64,000 nucleotides of DNA from Streptosporangium lutulentum (GCF_030811455.1 NZ_JAUSQU010000001.1:3968001-4032000); one strand, 5' to 3'; positions 16,239 to 25,629 are shown, counted from the stretch's first letter. Numbers and translations: made by a program. The notes: generated from the letters alone by a model not told the origin.

Positions 16239-17366
16239 TTACACAATGGTGAGTTCGTGAGGTCGGTGGTTGACCCGTTCGCCGCCGTCCTCGGTGCAGA
16301 TGAGGATGTCCTCGATGCGGGCGCCGTGGAGCCCCGGCAGGTAGATGCCCGGCTCGACGGAGAAGGCGAAGCCCGGCGCCATCGGCTCGGTGTTGCCGGC
16401 GACGATGTAGGGCTCCTCGTGGGTCTCCAGGCCGATGCCGTGACCGGTGCGGTGGATGAAGTACTGCCCGTAGCCCTCGGCCTCGATCATCTCGCGCGCG
16501 GCGGCGTCGATCGACTCGCACGACACGCCCGGCCGTACGGCGTCGCAGGCGGCCTGCTGGGCGCGCTGGAGCACGTCGTAGTACTTCACGAAGTCGGCCG
16601 GCGGCTCTCCCACGCAGTAGACCCGGGTGGAGTCGGAGCAGTAGCCGCCGGGCATCTGGCCGCCGATGTCGACCACGACGGGCTCGCCCGCCTGGATGAC
16701 CCGGTCCGACAGCTCGTGGTGCGGGCTGGCTCCGTTGGGTCCCGAGGCGACGATGACGAAGTCGACCGTCGCGTGCCCGGACTCGATGATCGCCTCGGCG
16801 ATGTCCCTGCCGACCTCGCGCTCGGTCCTGCCGGGCCGCAGGAAACCGGCCACCTGGGCGTGGACGGCGTCGATCGCGGCGCCCGCCTTCCGTAGCGCCG
16901 CCACCTCGGCCGGGCTCTTGCGCATGCGCAGCTCGCGCAGGACGCTCCCGGCGAGCACCTGTTCGGCGGCGGGGATCGCGTCGCGGAAGCGCAGCGACTG
17001 CATCGCCCACATGCGGTCCGCGAGGCCGATCCTGCCGACCTTGCCCAAGCGCGCCGCGACGACCGCGTAGGGGTCGTCGGTCTCGTCCCAGGGGACGAAC
17101 TCGACGCCGAGCCGCGAGGCCGGGGAGTGCTCGGCCGCGGGCAGCTCCAGACGGGGCACCATCAGGAAGGCCTCGCCCTCGGCCGGCAGCACGAGGCAGG
17201 TGAGCCGCTCGAGCGGCAGTGCCTCGTAGCCGGTCACATAACGAAGATCGGGGCCGGGCGTGAGCAGCAGGGCGTCGATTCCGGCGGCTGCCGTCGCCTC
17301 CCGCGCCGCGGCCAGCCGGGTAACGGGATAAAGATCAGAGGACTCCGTTGTCGCATCAATCGTCAC
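16239..17366 (-). CDS. M24-family Xaa-Pro peptidase
   Basis: A 375-residue metallopeptidase with a creatinase-like N-terminal domain and a pita-bread catalytic domain. All five dinuclear-metal ligands are visible: Asp in VVVDIGG, Asp in CSDSTRVY, His in RTGHGIGLE, Glu in FSVEPGIYLPG and Glu in ARIEDIL. It removes N-terminal residues preceding proline or acts as a dipeptidase. The start is taken as GTG 17366 because upstream in-frame sequence is not protein-like and overlaps the divergent promoter region. Probably co-transcribed with the acyl-CoA dehydrogenase. Confidence 0.92.
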   Translation of the reverse strand: MTIDATTESSDLYPVTRLAAAREATAAAGIDALLLTPGPDLRYVTGYEALPLERLTCLVLPAEGEAFLMVPRLELPAAEHSPASRLGVEFVPWDETDDPYAVVAARLGKVGRIGLADRMWAMQSLRFRDAIPAAEQVLAGSVLRELRMRKSPAEVAALRKAGAAIDAVHAQVAGFLRPGRTEREVGRDIAEAIIESGHATVDFVIVASGPNGASPHHELSDRVIQAGEPVVVDIGGQMPGGYCSDSTRVYCVGEPPADFVKYYDVLQRAQQAACDAVRPGVSCESIDAAAREMIEAEGYGQYFIHRTGHGIGLETHEEPYIVAGNTEPMAPGFAFSVEPGIYLPGLHGARIEDILICTEDGGERVNHRPHELTIV

Positions 17367-17484
17367 AGCGACCAATCTAATCCGGGGCGAACGGACATCG
17401 CATCCGGCCCTGGAGCGAGGACCGAAAGTCCGGAAAAGCAGCCGGGGAGCCCACCCCAGCACTACAATCCGTTGAAGTACGATC

Positions 17485-17504
17485 ACATTTTGTTGGCAAA
17501 ATGT
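17485..17504. promoter_or_regulatory. Perfect palindrome ahead of the SpoIIE phosphatase gene
   Basis: ACATTTTG-TTGG-CAAAATGT is a perfect 8-bp inverted repeat with a 4-bp centre, AT-rich in an otherwise GC-rich region. It is followed at once by a 14-bp direct repeat (ATGTCCGTAAGGCC at 17501 and ATGTCTGTAAGGCC at 17516). It lies in the divergent gap between the M24 peptidase and phosphatase genes and is best read as an operator. Confidence 0.6.
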
Positions 17505-17551
17505 CCGTAAGGCCGATGTCTGTAAGGCCACACATTTCGAGAGCGAGCTAC

Positions 17552-18823
17552 ATGGTCGGCGTAGTGGGCGGCCACCAGCCACCCCTCCACCCACGAAACG
17601 ACCGCGTGACCGATTCGGCCCCGTTGACCACAGCAGAGATAGTGCAGCGGTTGCGCGGAGAGCTGGATGAGCACATGGCCGTGGAGCAGCAACTCCTCAG
17701 CGCACGACTCGCCCACGCGGCACGCCTGGGCGACATGGGCTGGGCCGAGTGGAATCTCCAGACCGGAGAGTCCATCTGGTCCGATCAGGTCTACACGATT
17801 TTCGGCCGCGACCACGAAGAGGGCCCGATCCACCTGCGTGATCTGGTCGGCCATGCCGAGCCGATCGACCAGGCGGGCCTGGACCAGTTGTTGTGGGCCG
17901 TCGTGCACCGGTCCGAATCCGGGGAGGTCGAGTTCCGCATCCGCCGCCGGGGAGAGGTGCGCCATCTGCGCGCGGCGCTCGACCCCGTCGCGACCGGCGG
18001 GTGCGCCGCCGTGCACGGCGTCATCCAGGACATCACCGGCCGCCGCCGGGCCGAGCGGATCATGTCGGAGTCCCGGAGCCAGCTGCTGGAGGTCCGGGAG
18101 CAGGCGGCCGAGGAGCGGCACATGAGCGTGGCCCTGCGCGAGGCGATCATGCCCGGCCTGGGCGCCACCATCGACCTGCCTCACACCCGCATCGCCGTCC
18201 GTTACGTCGCGGCGGGCGTCAAGGCCGAGCTGGGCGGCGACTGGTACGACGCCATCGCCCTGCCCGACGGCCGGGTGGTGCTGGCCATCGGCGACGTGTC
18301 CGGGCACGGCCTGCCGGCGATCTCCCGGATGGCCCAGCTCCGTCACGCGCTGGTCGGCCTCGCGATGACCGGAGAGTCCCCCGACCGGCTGCTGACCTGG
18401 CTCAACGACCTGGTGCTGCACCGGCTGGTGGAGACCACGGCGACCGCGGTGGTCGGCCATCTCGACCCCATCACCGGCGTGTTCACCTGGGGGCAGGCCG
18501 GGCATCCGGCGCCGATCCTGGTCCGCGACGGGGTGGCCATCCAGCTCGATCCGCCCAACGGGGTGCTGCTCGGCGCCACCCTCGACGAGCCGTACGACCT
18601 GGCGGGGGTGGCGCTGCGGGAGGGGGATCTGCTGCTGCTGTTCACCGACGGGCTGGTCGAGCGGCGCACCCGCGACATCGACGAGGGCCTCGCGCTGGCC
18701 CTGGAGGCGGCGGCGTTGCTCCGGGGGGATCTGGACGACGGCCTGGACCATCTCATCGAGCTGATCGGGGGGCCCAACCCCGAAGACGACACCTGCGTGC
18801 TGGCGATCGGCGTGCTGGGCTGA
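17552..18823 (+). CDS. PAS-domain SpoIIE/PP2C-type serine phosphatase
   Basis: About 423 residues. An N-terminal coiled segment leads into a PAS fold (GDMGWAEWNLQTGESIWSDQ...IFG through VIQDITGRRRAE), then a linker helix, then a SpoIIE-type PPM phosphatase domain with the metal-binding aspartates in GGDWYDAI, IGDVSGHG and LFTDGLVERR. Such proteins dephosphorylate anti-sigma-factor antagonists in partner-switching control of sigma factors; the partner is not in this window. The start is uncertain: ATG 17552 is chosen; ATG 17501 would begin inside the palindrome and repeats, and GTG 17606 is also possible. Confidence 0.88.
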   Translation: MVGVVGGHQPPLHPRNDRVTDSAPLTTAEIVQRLRGELDEHMAVEQQLLSARLAHAARLGDMGWAEWNLQTGESIWSDQVYTIFGRDHEEGPIHLRDLVGHAEPIDQAGLDQLLWAVVHRSESGEVEFRIRRRGEVRHLRAALDPVATGGCAAVHGVIQDITGRRRAERIMSESRSQLLEVREQAAEERHMSVALREAIMPGLGATIDLPHTRIAVRYVAAGVKAELGGDWYDAIALPDGRVVLAIGDVSGHGLPAISRMAQLRHALVGLAMTGESPDRLLTWLNDLVLHRLVETTATAVVGHLDPITGVFTWGQAGHPAPILVRDGVAIQLDPPNGVLLGATLDEPYDLAGVALREGDLLLLFTDGLVERRTRDIDEGLALALEAAALLRGDLDDGLDHLIELIGGPNPEDDTCVLAIGVLG

Positions 18824-18882
18824 TCGTCCGAATCCGTCGATCGACGCGTTCGATCGATCGGCGCGCTCGGTTAGTTGGTTAA

Positions 18883-19797
18883 ATGGTCGCCATGCCCGGC
18901 CTGATGCTTCTCGACACCCCCTCTCTTTACTACCGCGCCTTCTACGGGATCCCGGAGTCGATGACCGCTCCCGACGGGATGCCCGTCAACGCGATCCGCG
19001 GCGTCATCGACATGATCGCCATGCTGGTCAGGGAGCACTCCCCCGCCGAGCTCGTCGCCTGCATGGACGCCGACTGGCGCCCGGCCTTCCGGGTGGCGGC
19101 CATCGCGACCTACAAGGCGCACCGGGTCGCCTCCGGCGACGCCGAGGAGACCCCGGCCACCCTCGCCCCTCAGGTGCCGGTGATCGAGCAGGTGCTCGAC
19201 GCGGTGGGCATCACCCGCCTCGGCGTGGCCGGGTACGAGGCCGACGACGTGATGGGCACGCTCGCCGTACGGGCCTCGGGACAGGTCGACATCGTCACCG
19301 GTGACCGGGACCTGTTCCAGCTGGTGGACGACGCCCAGCCGATTCGCGTCCTTTACACCGCGAGAGGGGTCAAGAACCTCCAGCTCGTCGACGAGGCCGC
19401 GGTCACCGCCAAGTACGGCATCCCCGGGCGTGCCTACGCGGACTTCGCCACCCTGCGCGGCGACCCCAGCGACGGTCTTCCGGGCGTGCCCGGGGTGGGA
19501 GACAAGACCGCGGCGGCCCTGATCACCCGCTTCGGCTCGCTGGAGGCCCTGATCAGAGCCGCGGACGAGGGAGACGAGCTGACCTCGGGCCAGCGCGCCA
19601 AGCTGTCGGCCGCCCGCGACTACCTGCGGGTCGCCCCGGCCGTGGTCCAGGTCGCCCGCCACGTGCCGATCCCGGCGGCCGAGCTCACGCTTCCCGCCAA
19701 GCCCCGCGACCCGCAGGCCCTGGCCGCCCTGTCCGAGCGCTACGGCCTCGGCAGCCCCCTGGGCCGCCTGTCCACCGCGCTCGAAACCGCGTCGTGA
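18883..19797 (+). CDS. 5'-3' exonuclease (Pol I N-terminal-like)
   Basis: A 304-residue stand-alone flap/5'-3' exonuclease related to the N-terminal domain of DNA polymerase I. Acidic metal ligands appear in LLDTPSLYYRAF, the helical-arch region YKAHR, EADDVMGTLA and VTGDRDLFQLV; the H3TH DNA-binding motif is LPGVPGVGDKTAAALI. It trims RNA primers and flaps during replication and repair. Actinomycetes commonly carry this as a second copy beside full-length polA. Its stop codon lies in the first, degenerate unit of the minisatellite downstream. An ATG at 18892 is an alternative start. Confidence 0.93.
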   Translation: MVAMPGLMLLDTPSLYYRAFYGIPESMTAPDGMPVNAIRGVIDMIAMLVREHSPAELVACMDADWRPAFRVAAIATYKAHRVASGDAEETPATLAPQVPVIEQVLDAVGITRLGVAGYEADDVMGTLAVRASGQVDIVTGDRDLFQLVDDAQPIRVLYTARGVKNLQLVDEAAVTAKYGIPGRAYADFATLRGDPSDGLPGVPGVGDKTAAALITRFGSLEALIRAADEGDELTSGQRAKLSAARDYLRVAPAVVQVARHVPIPAAELTLPAKPRDPQALAALSERYGLGSPLGRLSTALETAS

Positions 19798-19964
19798 CCC
19801 TCGACCCGGCTTTGTGACCCCCGACGCCGCGTCGCGCCCTCGTGAACCCTCGACGCCGCCTCGTGAACCCTCGACGCCGCCTCGTGAACCCTCGACGCCG
19901 CCTCGTGACCCTCGACGCCGCCTCGTGAACCCTCGACGCCGCCTCGTGACCCTCGGCGCGGCGC
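19793..19964. repeat. 20/21-bp minisatellite
   Basis: Five nearly perfect units of CGTGAACCCTCGACGCCGCC(T) run from 19841 to 19944 (one lacks an A and is 20 bp), flanked by degenerate units at 19793, 19813 and 19945. The first unit contains the TGA of the exonuclease gene. The array fills the gap before the RNB ribonuclease gene. On the minus strand it reads as a repeated EAASRVH peptide, but no gene there is plausible. Confidence 0.9.
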
Positions 19965-20021
19965 CGTGACCGGAGCGCGGTCCCAGAGCGGCCAGTGAAC
20001 ACCGCCGCAAGGAGCGGTAGG

Positions 20022-21458
20022 TTGCTCACTGTGCCTCATAAGAGCATCCGGGTGCCCGGAGAGTCCCATCCGCGGCTCGACGACGGTTTCGAACGCATCC
20101 GCAGGGAGATGAGGCTTCCGGAGGAGTTCCCCGGGGCCGTGATCGACGAGGCCGAGTGGGTCTCCAGGGTTCCCTCGCTTCCCGAGCAGGACCGGACCGA
20201 CCTCCCGCTGATCACCGTCGACCCGCCGGGCTCCATGGACCTGGACCAGGCCATGCACCTGGAGGAGCAGCCCGGCGGCTACCGCGTCTGGTACGCCATC
20301 GCCGACGTCGGGGCGTTCGTCAGGCCGGGCGGGGTGATCGACGCCGAGGCGCGCGACCGGGGTGAGACCGTCTACATGCCCGACGGCCGGGTGCCGCTGC
20401 ACCCGGCGGTCCTGTCGGAGGGCGCGGCCAGCCTGCTGCCCGGGGTGACCCGGCCGGCCGCGCTGTGGTGCGTCGACCTGGATGCCGACGGCCAGATCGT
20501 GGGCGCCGACGTGACCCGCGCTCTCGTGTGCAGCCGGGAGCGGCTCGACTACGACTACGTGCAGGCGGCGGTCGACACCGGCACCGCCGACGGGACCCTG
20601 CGGCTGCTGGCCGAGATCGGCCGGCTCCGGCTCACCCTGGAACGGGCGAGGGGCGGGGTCACGCTGCCCGTGCCCGACCAGGAGGTCGTCGCCGACGGGG
20701 ACGGCTACCACGTGGAGCTGCGCGTCCCGCTGGAGGCCGAGGCCTGGAACGCCCAGATCTCGTTGCTGACCGGCATGGCCGCCGCCTCGATGATGCTGGA
20801 CGCCGAGATCGGCCTGCTGCGCGTGCTGCCGCCCGCCCCCGCGGAAAGGGTCGCCCAGGTCCGCCGGATGGCCGCCGCGCTCGGGGTGCCGTGGCCGGAG
20901 GGCGCCGCCTACGGCGACGTCGTGCACGCCCTGGATCCGAAGGTCCCCGCACAGGCCGCGTTCCTGCGGGAGTCGACGGTGCTGCTGCGCGGCGCCGGAT
21001 ACGTGGCGTTCAACGGCGAGCCGCCCGTCCAGGCGTACCACGCCGCGGTGGCCGCGCCCTACGCGCACGTGACCGCGCCGCTGCGCCGCCTCATCGACCG
21101 CTACGCCACCGGGATCTGCCTGGCCATCGCGGCGGGCGAGCCGGTTCCCGAGGACATCCAGAAGGCCATGGACGAGCTGCCCGACATCATGCAGGCGACC
21201 GGGCGGCGGGCGAACGCGGTCGAGCGGGCGTGCGTGGACCTGGTGGAGGCGTTCGTGCTGCGCGAGAAGGTGGGCCAGACGTTCGACGCCGTGGTGATCG
21301 ACGTGGAGGAGAACCGGCCGTGGGCGCAGGTGCAGATCGCCGACCCGGCGGTGGTGGCCCGCTGCGACGGTGAGCGGCTGCCGCTGGGCGAGACGGTCCG
21401 GGTACGGCTGACGCGCGCCGACCCGGCCACCCGGGAGGTCCGTTTCAGCCTGGCCTGA
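20022..21458 (+). CDS. RNB-domain 3'-5' exoribonuclease
   Basis: A 478-residue RNase II/R family enzyme. The catalytic RNB core shows DPPGSMDLDQAMHLE with the clustered Mg-binding aspartates, then YAIADVGAFV and AYVTAPLRRLIDRY-like APLRRLIDRYA. It lacks the N-terminal cold-shock domains of RNase R, as is usual for this short actinobacterial form, and has a C-terminal OB-like segment. It degrades RNA processively 3' to 5'. TTG 20022 is chosen because AAGGAG lies 7 nt upstream; GTG 19995 and GTG 20031 are alternatives. Confidence 0.9.
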   Translation: MLTVPHKSIRVPGESHPRLDDGFERIRREMRLPEEFPGAVIDEAEWVSRVPSLPEQDRTDLPLITVDPPGSMDLDQAMHLEEQPGGYRVWYAIADVGAFVRPGGVIDAEARDRGETVYMPDGRVPLHPAVLSEGAASLLPGVTRPAALWCVDLDADGQIVGADVTRALVCSRERLDYDYVQAAVDTGTADGTLRLLAEIGRLRLTLERARGGVTLPVPDQEVVADGDGYHVELRVPLEAEAWNAQISLLTGMAAASMMLDAEIGLLRVLPPAPAERVAQVRRMAAALGVPWPEGAAYGDVVHALDPKVPAQAAFLRESTVLLRGAGYVAFNGEPPVQAYHAAVAAPYAHVTAPLRRLIDRYATGICLAIAAGEPVPEDIQKAMDELPDIMQATGRRANAVERACVDLVEAFVLREKVGQTFDAVVIDVEENRPWAQVQIADPAVVARCDGERLPLGETVRVRLTRADPATREVRFSLA

Positions 21459-21543
21459 CCTACGCCGCCGTGCCCGGCCTGACCGTGCCGGACGACTGAG
21501 GCCGCGCCCGGAGCCCGGACGCGACCTCGACCTGCGGGAAGTA

Positions 21544-21711
21544 CTACCTCTTCAGGCTCCAGCCCGCGCCCACACCCATCAGGTGCAGCGCGATGCAGAG
21601 CAGCCCGGCGATGGAGAGTGTGGCCGCGGTCACGACGGTGCCGACCGCCACTCCGGCGATATCGAAGATCAGGGCGAGCACGAAGAGCAGTGCGGCGACG
21701 AGGGCGAACAT
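21544..21711 (-). CDS. Small membrane protein, 55 aa
   Basis: A 55-codon gene beginning MFALVAALLFVLALIFDIAG preceded by GGGAGG 5 nt before the ATG, an excellent ribosome binding site. It has two hydrophobic segments (residues about 3-16 and 18-45) and a short basic tail ending SLKR. It lies downstream of helY on the same strand and converges with the RNB ribonuclease gene. Function unknown; similar tiny membrane proteins are common in actinomycetes. Confidence 0.75.
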   Translation of the reverse strand: MFALVAALLFVLALIFDIAGVAVGTVVTAATLSIAGLLCIALHLMGVGAGWSLKR

Positions 21712-21896
21712 CCTTACCTCCCTGTGCGGGGGTCAACTGCTTCCACCAGGGGGATGTCCGGTGCGGCAACCCCGGAAACGGTCCTGGAGGCTACGTTCCG
21801 CCGCCTGTTCGTCACAGGGTATTGACCGGGCGGTCAGCCAACGGTCCGCGTCGGCGCCCGACGTCACATCCCACGCCGAATCCTGACGTCGGAACC

Positions 21897-24626
21897 TCAC
21901 GTCAAGAACGAGTAGGCCACCACCCCGCGTCGCATGGCGTCCATCGCCTTGCCCGCGTTCTGCTTGACCTTGCTGCCCGCGGGAGCCGCGTCGGAGATCT
22001 GGCCGAGCAGGTCGAGCAGCTGCTTGGTCCAGCGCACGAAGTCACCTGCGGCCAGCTCGGAGCCGTTGACCCCGTCGCGGAGCACCGCGTCCAGGCTGTA
22101 GCCCTTGGCCCAGCGGAAGGCCGCCCAGGCGAAGCCGAAGTCGGGCTCCCTGATGAACGACAGGCCGTGGTCGCTCTCGATGGCCTCCAGGTCGCTCCAG
22201 AGCCGGACCATGTCCGCCAGCGCCTTCTGCACGCCACCGGCGGGGACCTTCGGCTGCCGGGCGTCGTCGGACTGCCGGGACTCGAAGACCAGCGAGGACA
22301 CGCTTGCGGCCAGCTCGGCCGGGTCCAGGTCGTTCCAGAGCCCGGCGCGCAGGCACTCGGCGGTGAGCAGGTCCAGCTCGGTGTAGAGCCGGCCCAGGCG
22401 GCGGCCCTCGGTGGTGACGTTCTCGCCGTCGAGGTAGCCGAGCTGGTCGAGCACCCCGCAGACCTTGTCGAAGGTGCGGGCGATGACGTGGGAGCGGCCC
22501 TCGACCCTGCGGCGCAGGCCCTCGTTCTCGCGCAGCAGCTTGTAGTAGCGCTCGGCCCAGCGCGCGTGGTCCTCCCGCTCGTCGCAGCCGTGACAGGGGT
22601 GCTGGCGGATCTCCCTGCGCAGGCGGAGGATCTCGTCGTCCTCGACCGCGTGGTCGCGTGCCCTGGCCGGCTTGCCGAAGTCGCGATCACCGATCTTGGC
22701 GTGTACGGAGGAGATCAGGTTGGCCCGCTCCTTGGGTGAGCGCGCGTTGAAGTTCTTCGGGATGCGCAGGTGCTCGACCGGCTCCACCGGGACGGGGAAA
22801 TCGGCCGGCGACAGCTTCTTGACCTGCTTGCCGATGGTCAGCACCAGCGGGGACGGGCCCTCGCCCCGGGAGTTGAGCCCCGCGTCGAGGACGATGGCCA
22901 GACCGGCGCGGCGCCCGCCGGGGACACGGATGATGTCACCGGGCTTCAGCGCCTCCAGCGAGCGCACCGCCTGCAGCCTGCGGGCCGAGCCTCGCTGACG
23001 CGACAGCTCGGCCTCCCGGTCCGACAGCGCCCTGCGCATCGCGGCGTACTCCTGGAAGTCACCCAGGTGGCAGGTCATCGCCTCGCGGTAGCCCTCCAGG
23101 GCCTCCTCGGCGCGGCGCACCTGCTTGGCGAGGCCCACCACGGCCCGGTCGGCCTGGAACTGCGCGAAGGAGGACTCCAGCAGGGCTCTGGCGCGCTCCC
23201 TGCCCACCTGGCCGACCAGGTTGACCGCCATGTTGTAGGAGGGGCGGAAGCTGGAGCGCAGCGGGTAGGTGCGGGTGCTCGCCAGGCCGGCGACCTGCAG
23301 GGGGTCGGTGCCCGGCTGCCACTGGACCACCGCGTGGCCCTCCACGTCGATGCCGCGCCGACCGGCCCGCCCGGTGAGCTGGGTGTATTCGCCGGGCGTG
23401 AGGTCGGCGTGGGTCTCGCCGTTCCACTTGTCGAGCTTCTCGATCACTACGGAGCGGGCGGGCATGTTGATGCCCAGCGCGAGGGTCTCGGTGGCGAACA
23501 CGGCCTTGACCAGGCCCCGGGTGAACAGTTCCTCGACGACCTCCTTGAAGGCCGGGAGCATGCCCGCGTGGTGGGCGGCCAGGCCGCGCTCCAGGGCGTC
23601 GCGCCATTCGAGGTAGCCGAGCACGGTCAGGTCCTCGTCGGGCAGGTGCGCGGTGCGCTCGTCGACGATCTGCCGGATCTCGTGGCGTTCGGCGTCGGTG
23701 GTGAGCCGGATCCCGGCCTGCAGGCACTGCATGACGGCGGCGTCGCAGCCGACCCTGGAGAAGATGAAGGTGATCGCGGGCAGCAGGAAGTCGGCGTTGA
23801 GCCGCTCGATGGCCGCGGCCCGGTCGGGCGGGCCGTTCCTGCGTGGGCGCGCGTAGCCTCGCCGGCCCTTGCCGAACGCCTGGCGCTCCTCGTCCTTGGC
23901 GATCCGCAGCAGGTTCGGGTTGATGTGGGGACGCCGGCCGTCCTCGTCGGTCACGAACAGGTCGTACAGGCGGTGCCCGACGAGCATGTGCTGCCAGAGC
24001 GGGACCGGGCGGTGCTCGTCGACGATGACGCTCGTGTCGCCGCGGACCTCCCCCATCCACTCGCCGAACTCCTCGGCGTTGCTGACCGTGGCCGACAGGG
24101 CGACCAGCCGCACCGACTCGGGCAGGTGGATGATCACCTCTTCCCAGACCGCGCCGCGGAACCGGTCGGCCAGGTAGTGCACCTCGTCCATGACGACGAA
24201 CCCGAGCCCGGTCAGGGTGCCGGAGCCCGCGTAGAGCATGTTGCGCAGCACCTCGGTCGTCATGACGACGATCGGAGCCTCACCGTTGACGCTGTTGTCG
24301 CCCGTGAGCAGGCCGACGTTGTCCGCGCCGTACCGCTTTACCAGGTCGTTGTACTTCTGGTTGGACAGCGCCTTGATCGGGGTGGTGTAGAAGCACTTGC
24401 GGCCCTCCTGAAGGCCCAGGTGCACCGCGAACTCGCCCACGACGGTCTTGCCCGACCCGGTGGGCGCCGCCACGAGGACTCCGTCGCCCGCCTCCAGCGC
24501 CCGGCAGGCGTCGAGCTGGAAGTCGTCGAGCTCGAAATCGTACAGACCGCGGAACGAGGTCAGCGCCGGCCCACTCTCGGCCTGGCTCTGACGGAAGGCA
24601 GCGTAACGTTCCGCTGGGGTCGTCAT
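21897..24626 (-). CDS. helY: Ski2/Mtr4-like DEAD/DEAH helicase (HelY)
   Basis: A 909-residue superfamily 2 RNA helicase. Motif I is APTGSGKTVVGE, motif Ia TTPIKALSNQK, motif II MDEVHYLAD, motif III LSATVSN, and motif VI QLTGRAGRRGID; the C-terminal half carries the DSHCT/Ski2-like helical region. Orthologues called HelY lie next to tatC in mycobacteria, as here downstream of the tat-dagK block. The probable role is RNA unwinding in turnover or processing. ATG 24626 follows a binding-site-like GGAGAAC; the gap to dagK is 117 bp. Confidence 0.93.
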   Translation of the reverse strand: MTTPAERYAAFRQSQAESGPALTSFRGLYDFELDDFQLDACRALEAGDGVLVAAPTGSGKTVVGEFAVHLGLQEGRKCFYTTPIKALSNQKYNDLVKRYGADNVGLLTGDNSVNGEAPIVVMTTEVLRNMLYAGSGTLTGLGFVVMDEVHYLADRFRGAVWEEVIIHLPESVRLVALSATVSNAEEFGEWMGEVRGDTSVIVDEHRPVPLWQHMLVGHRLYDLFVTDEDGRRPHINPNLLRIAKDEERQAFGKGRRGYARPRRNGPPDRAAAIERLNADFLLPAITFIFSRVGCDAAVMQCLQAGIRLTTDAERHEIRQIVDERTAHLPDEDLTVLGYLEWRDALERGLAAHHAGMLPAFKEVVEELFTRGLVKAVFATETLALGINMPARSVVIEKLDKWNGETHADLTPGEYTQLTGRAGRRGIDVEGHAVVQWQPGTDPLQVAGLASTRTYPLRSSFRPSYNMAVNLVGQVGRERARALLESSFAQFQADRAVVGLAKQVRRAEEALEGYREAMTCHLGDFQEYAAMRRALSDREAELSRQRGSARRLQAVRSLEALKPGDIIRVPGGRRAGLAIVLDAGLNSRGEGPSPLVLTIGKQVKKLSPADFPVPVEPVEHLRIPKNFNARSPKERANLISSVHAKIGDRDFGKPARARDHAVEDDEILRLRREIRQHPCHGCDEREDHARWAERYYKLLRENEGLRRRVEGRSHVIARTFDKVCGVLDQLGYLDGENVTTEGRRLGRLYTELDLLTAECLRAGLWNDLDPAELAASVSSLVFESRQSDDARQPKVPAGGVQKALADMVRLWSDLEAIESDHGLSFIREPDFGFAWAAFRWAKGYSLDAVLRDGVNGSELAAGDFVRWTKQLLDLLGQISDAAPAGSKVKQNAGKAMDAMRRGVVAYSFLT

Positions 24627-24743
24627 GTTCTCCAGCCTACCGATATCGGGATTCCGGTCCGTCCGCCGCGGACGGGGAGCGTGAGGTGTATCCGGTCCTG
24701 TGGCGCCGCCGATCGCGGTCGGCGGAGCTCCCGGCCGGAGGCA

Positions 24744-25619
24744 CTAGACGAGAACCCTCAGTGCGCCGGGCACGATCTCACAGGTCAACGGGGTGGGGCC
24801 GATCCGCTCGCCGTCGGCGTAGGCGGTCACGCCGGGGGCCTCCAGCGTGATCCGGCGGGCGCGCCTGACGGTGACGGAAGGGTGGGTGACGTGGGAGCCC
24901 TTGTAGACGCGGGGAAAGAGGCGCAGGAACTCGCTCTTGGGCACGGCGCCGAGGATCGTCACGTCCAGCAGCCCGTCGTCCGGTAGCGCGTCCGGGCAGA
25001 CGCGCATCCCGGCGCCGTAGGAGGCGGTGTTGCCGACCGCGACCAGCATGGCCTCGCGCTCGATCACCTCCCCGTCGAGATCCAGCCGGAAGGGGATCGG
25101 CCGGAAGGAACTCAGCTCTCCGGCCAGCGCGACCAGGTACTTCGCCATGCCGGGCGGCCACGTCATCCGGTTGGCCCGCTCGTTGACGCGGGAGTCGAAC
25201 CCGCAGCAGACCACCCCCGCGAACCACTCGTCCCTGCCGATCTTCGCGGCGTCGATCGTGCGGACCCGGCCGCCGAGCACGAGATCCGCGGCGGCCAGGG
25301 TGTTCTTCGCCGGGACGCCGAGGGCTCCGGCGATGTCGTTGCCGGTTCCGGCGGGGATGACGCCCAGGGGCACGCCGGTCCCCGCGACGGCCTGGACGGC
25401 CAGGTGGACCAGCCCGTCCCCGCCGAAGGCCACCAGCGCGGCGGGATCCTCGGCCACGACGGTGCAGGCGCGTTCCAGGGTGTCGGCGGCGGACTCCCCC
25501 ATGATCACTGATACCTCGGCGCCGCCCTGCCGGAGCCTGGTCAGCACCGGGGCGAGCAGACCTCGCGAGCGGCCCCCGCGAGCGGCGGGATTGACGAGCA
25601 CAGCGATCTCTCCGGGCAC
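24744..25619 (-). CDS. Diacylglycerol kinase family lipid kinase
   Basis: A 291-residue DAGK-catalytic-domain protein (DgkB/YegS/sphingosine kinase fold). It shows the nucleotide-binding NPAARGGRSRG at residues about 10-20, FGGDGLVHLAVQA (with GGDGL in place of the commoner GGDGT), PLGVIPAGTGNDIA and, late, PDDGLLDVTIL. It phosphorylates diacylglycerol or a related lipid using ATP. It starts with GTG, 10 bp after the first tatC. A fossil copy of its first codons is found between the two tatC genes, showing that its 5' end took part in the local duplication. Confidence 0.9.
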   Translation of the reverse strand: MPGEIAVLVNPAARGGRSRGLLAPVLTRLRQGGAEVSVIMGESAADTLERACTVVAEDPAALVAFGGDGLVHLAVQAVAGTGVPLGVIPAGTGNDIAGALGVPAKNTLAAADLVLGGRVRTIDAAKIGRDEWFAGVVCCGFDSRVNERANRMTWPPGMAKYLVALAGELSSFRPIPFRLDLDGEVIEREAMLVAVGNTASYGAGMRVCPDALPDDGLLDVTILGAVPKSEFLRLFPRVYKGSHVTHPSVTVRRARRITLEAPGVTAYADGERIGPTPLTCEIVPGALRVLV

Positions 25620-25629
25620 ATCCCGGAAC

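Noticed and set aside
19793..19964. CRISPR array
   Set aside because: Units abut without unique spacers, so this is a tandem minisatellite; no cas genes are present.
19685..20029. Minus-strand peptide with EAASRVH repeats
   Set aside because: A product of the minisatellite; no start signals or homologues expected.
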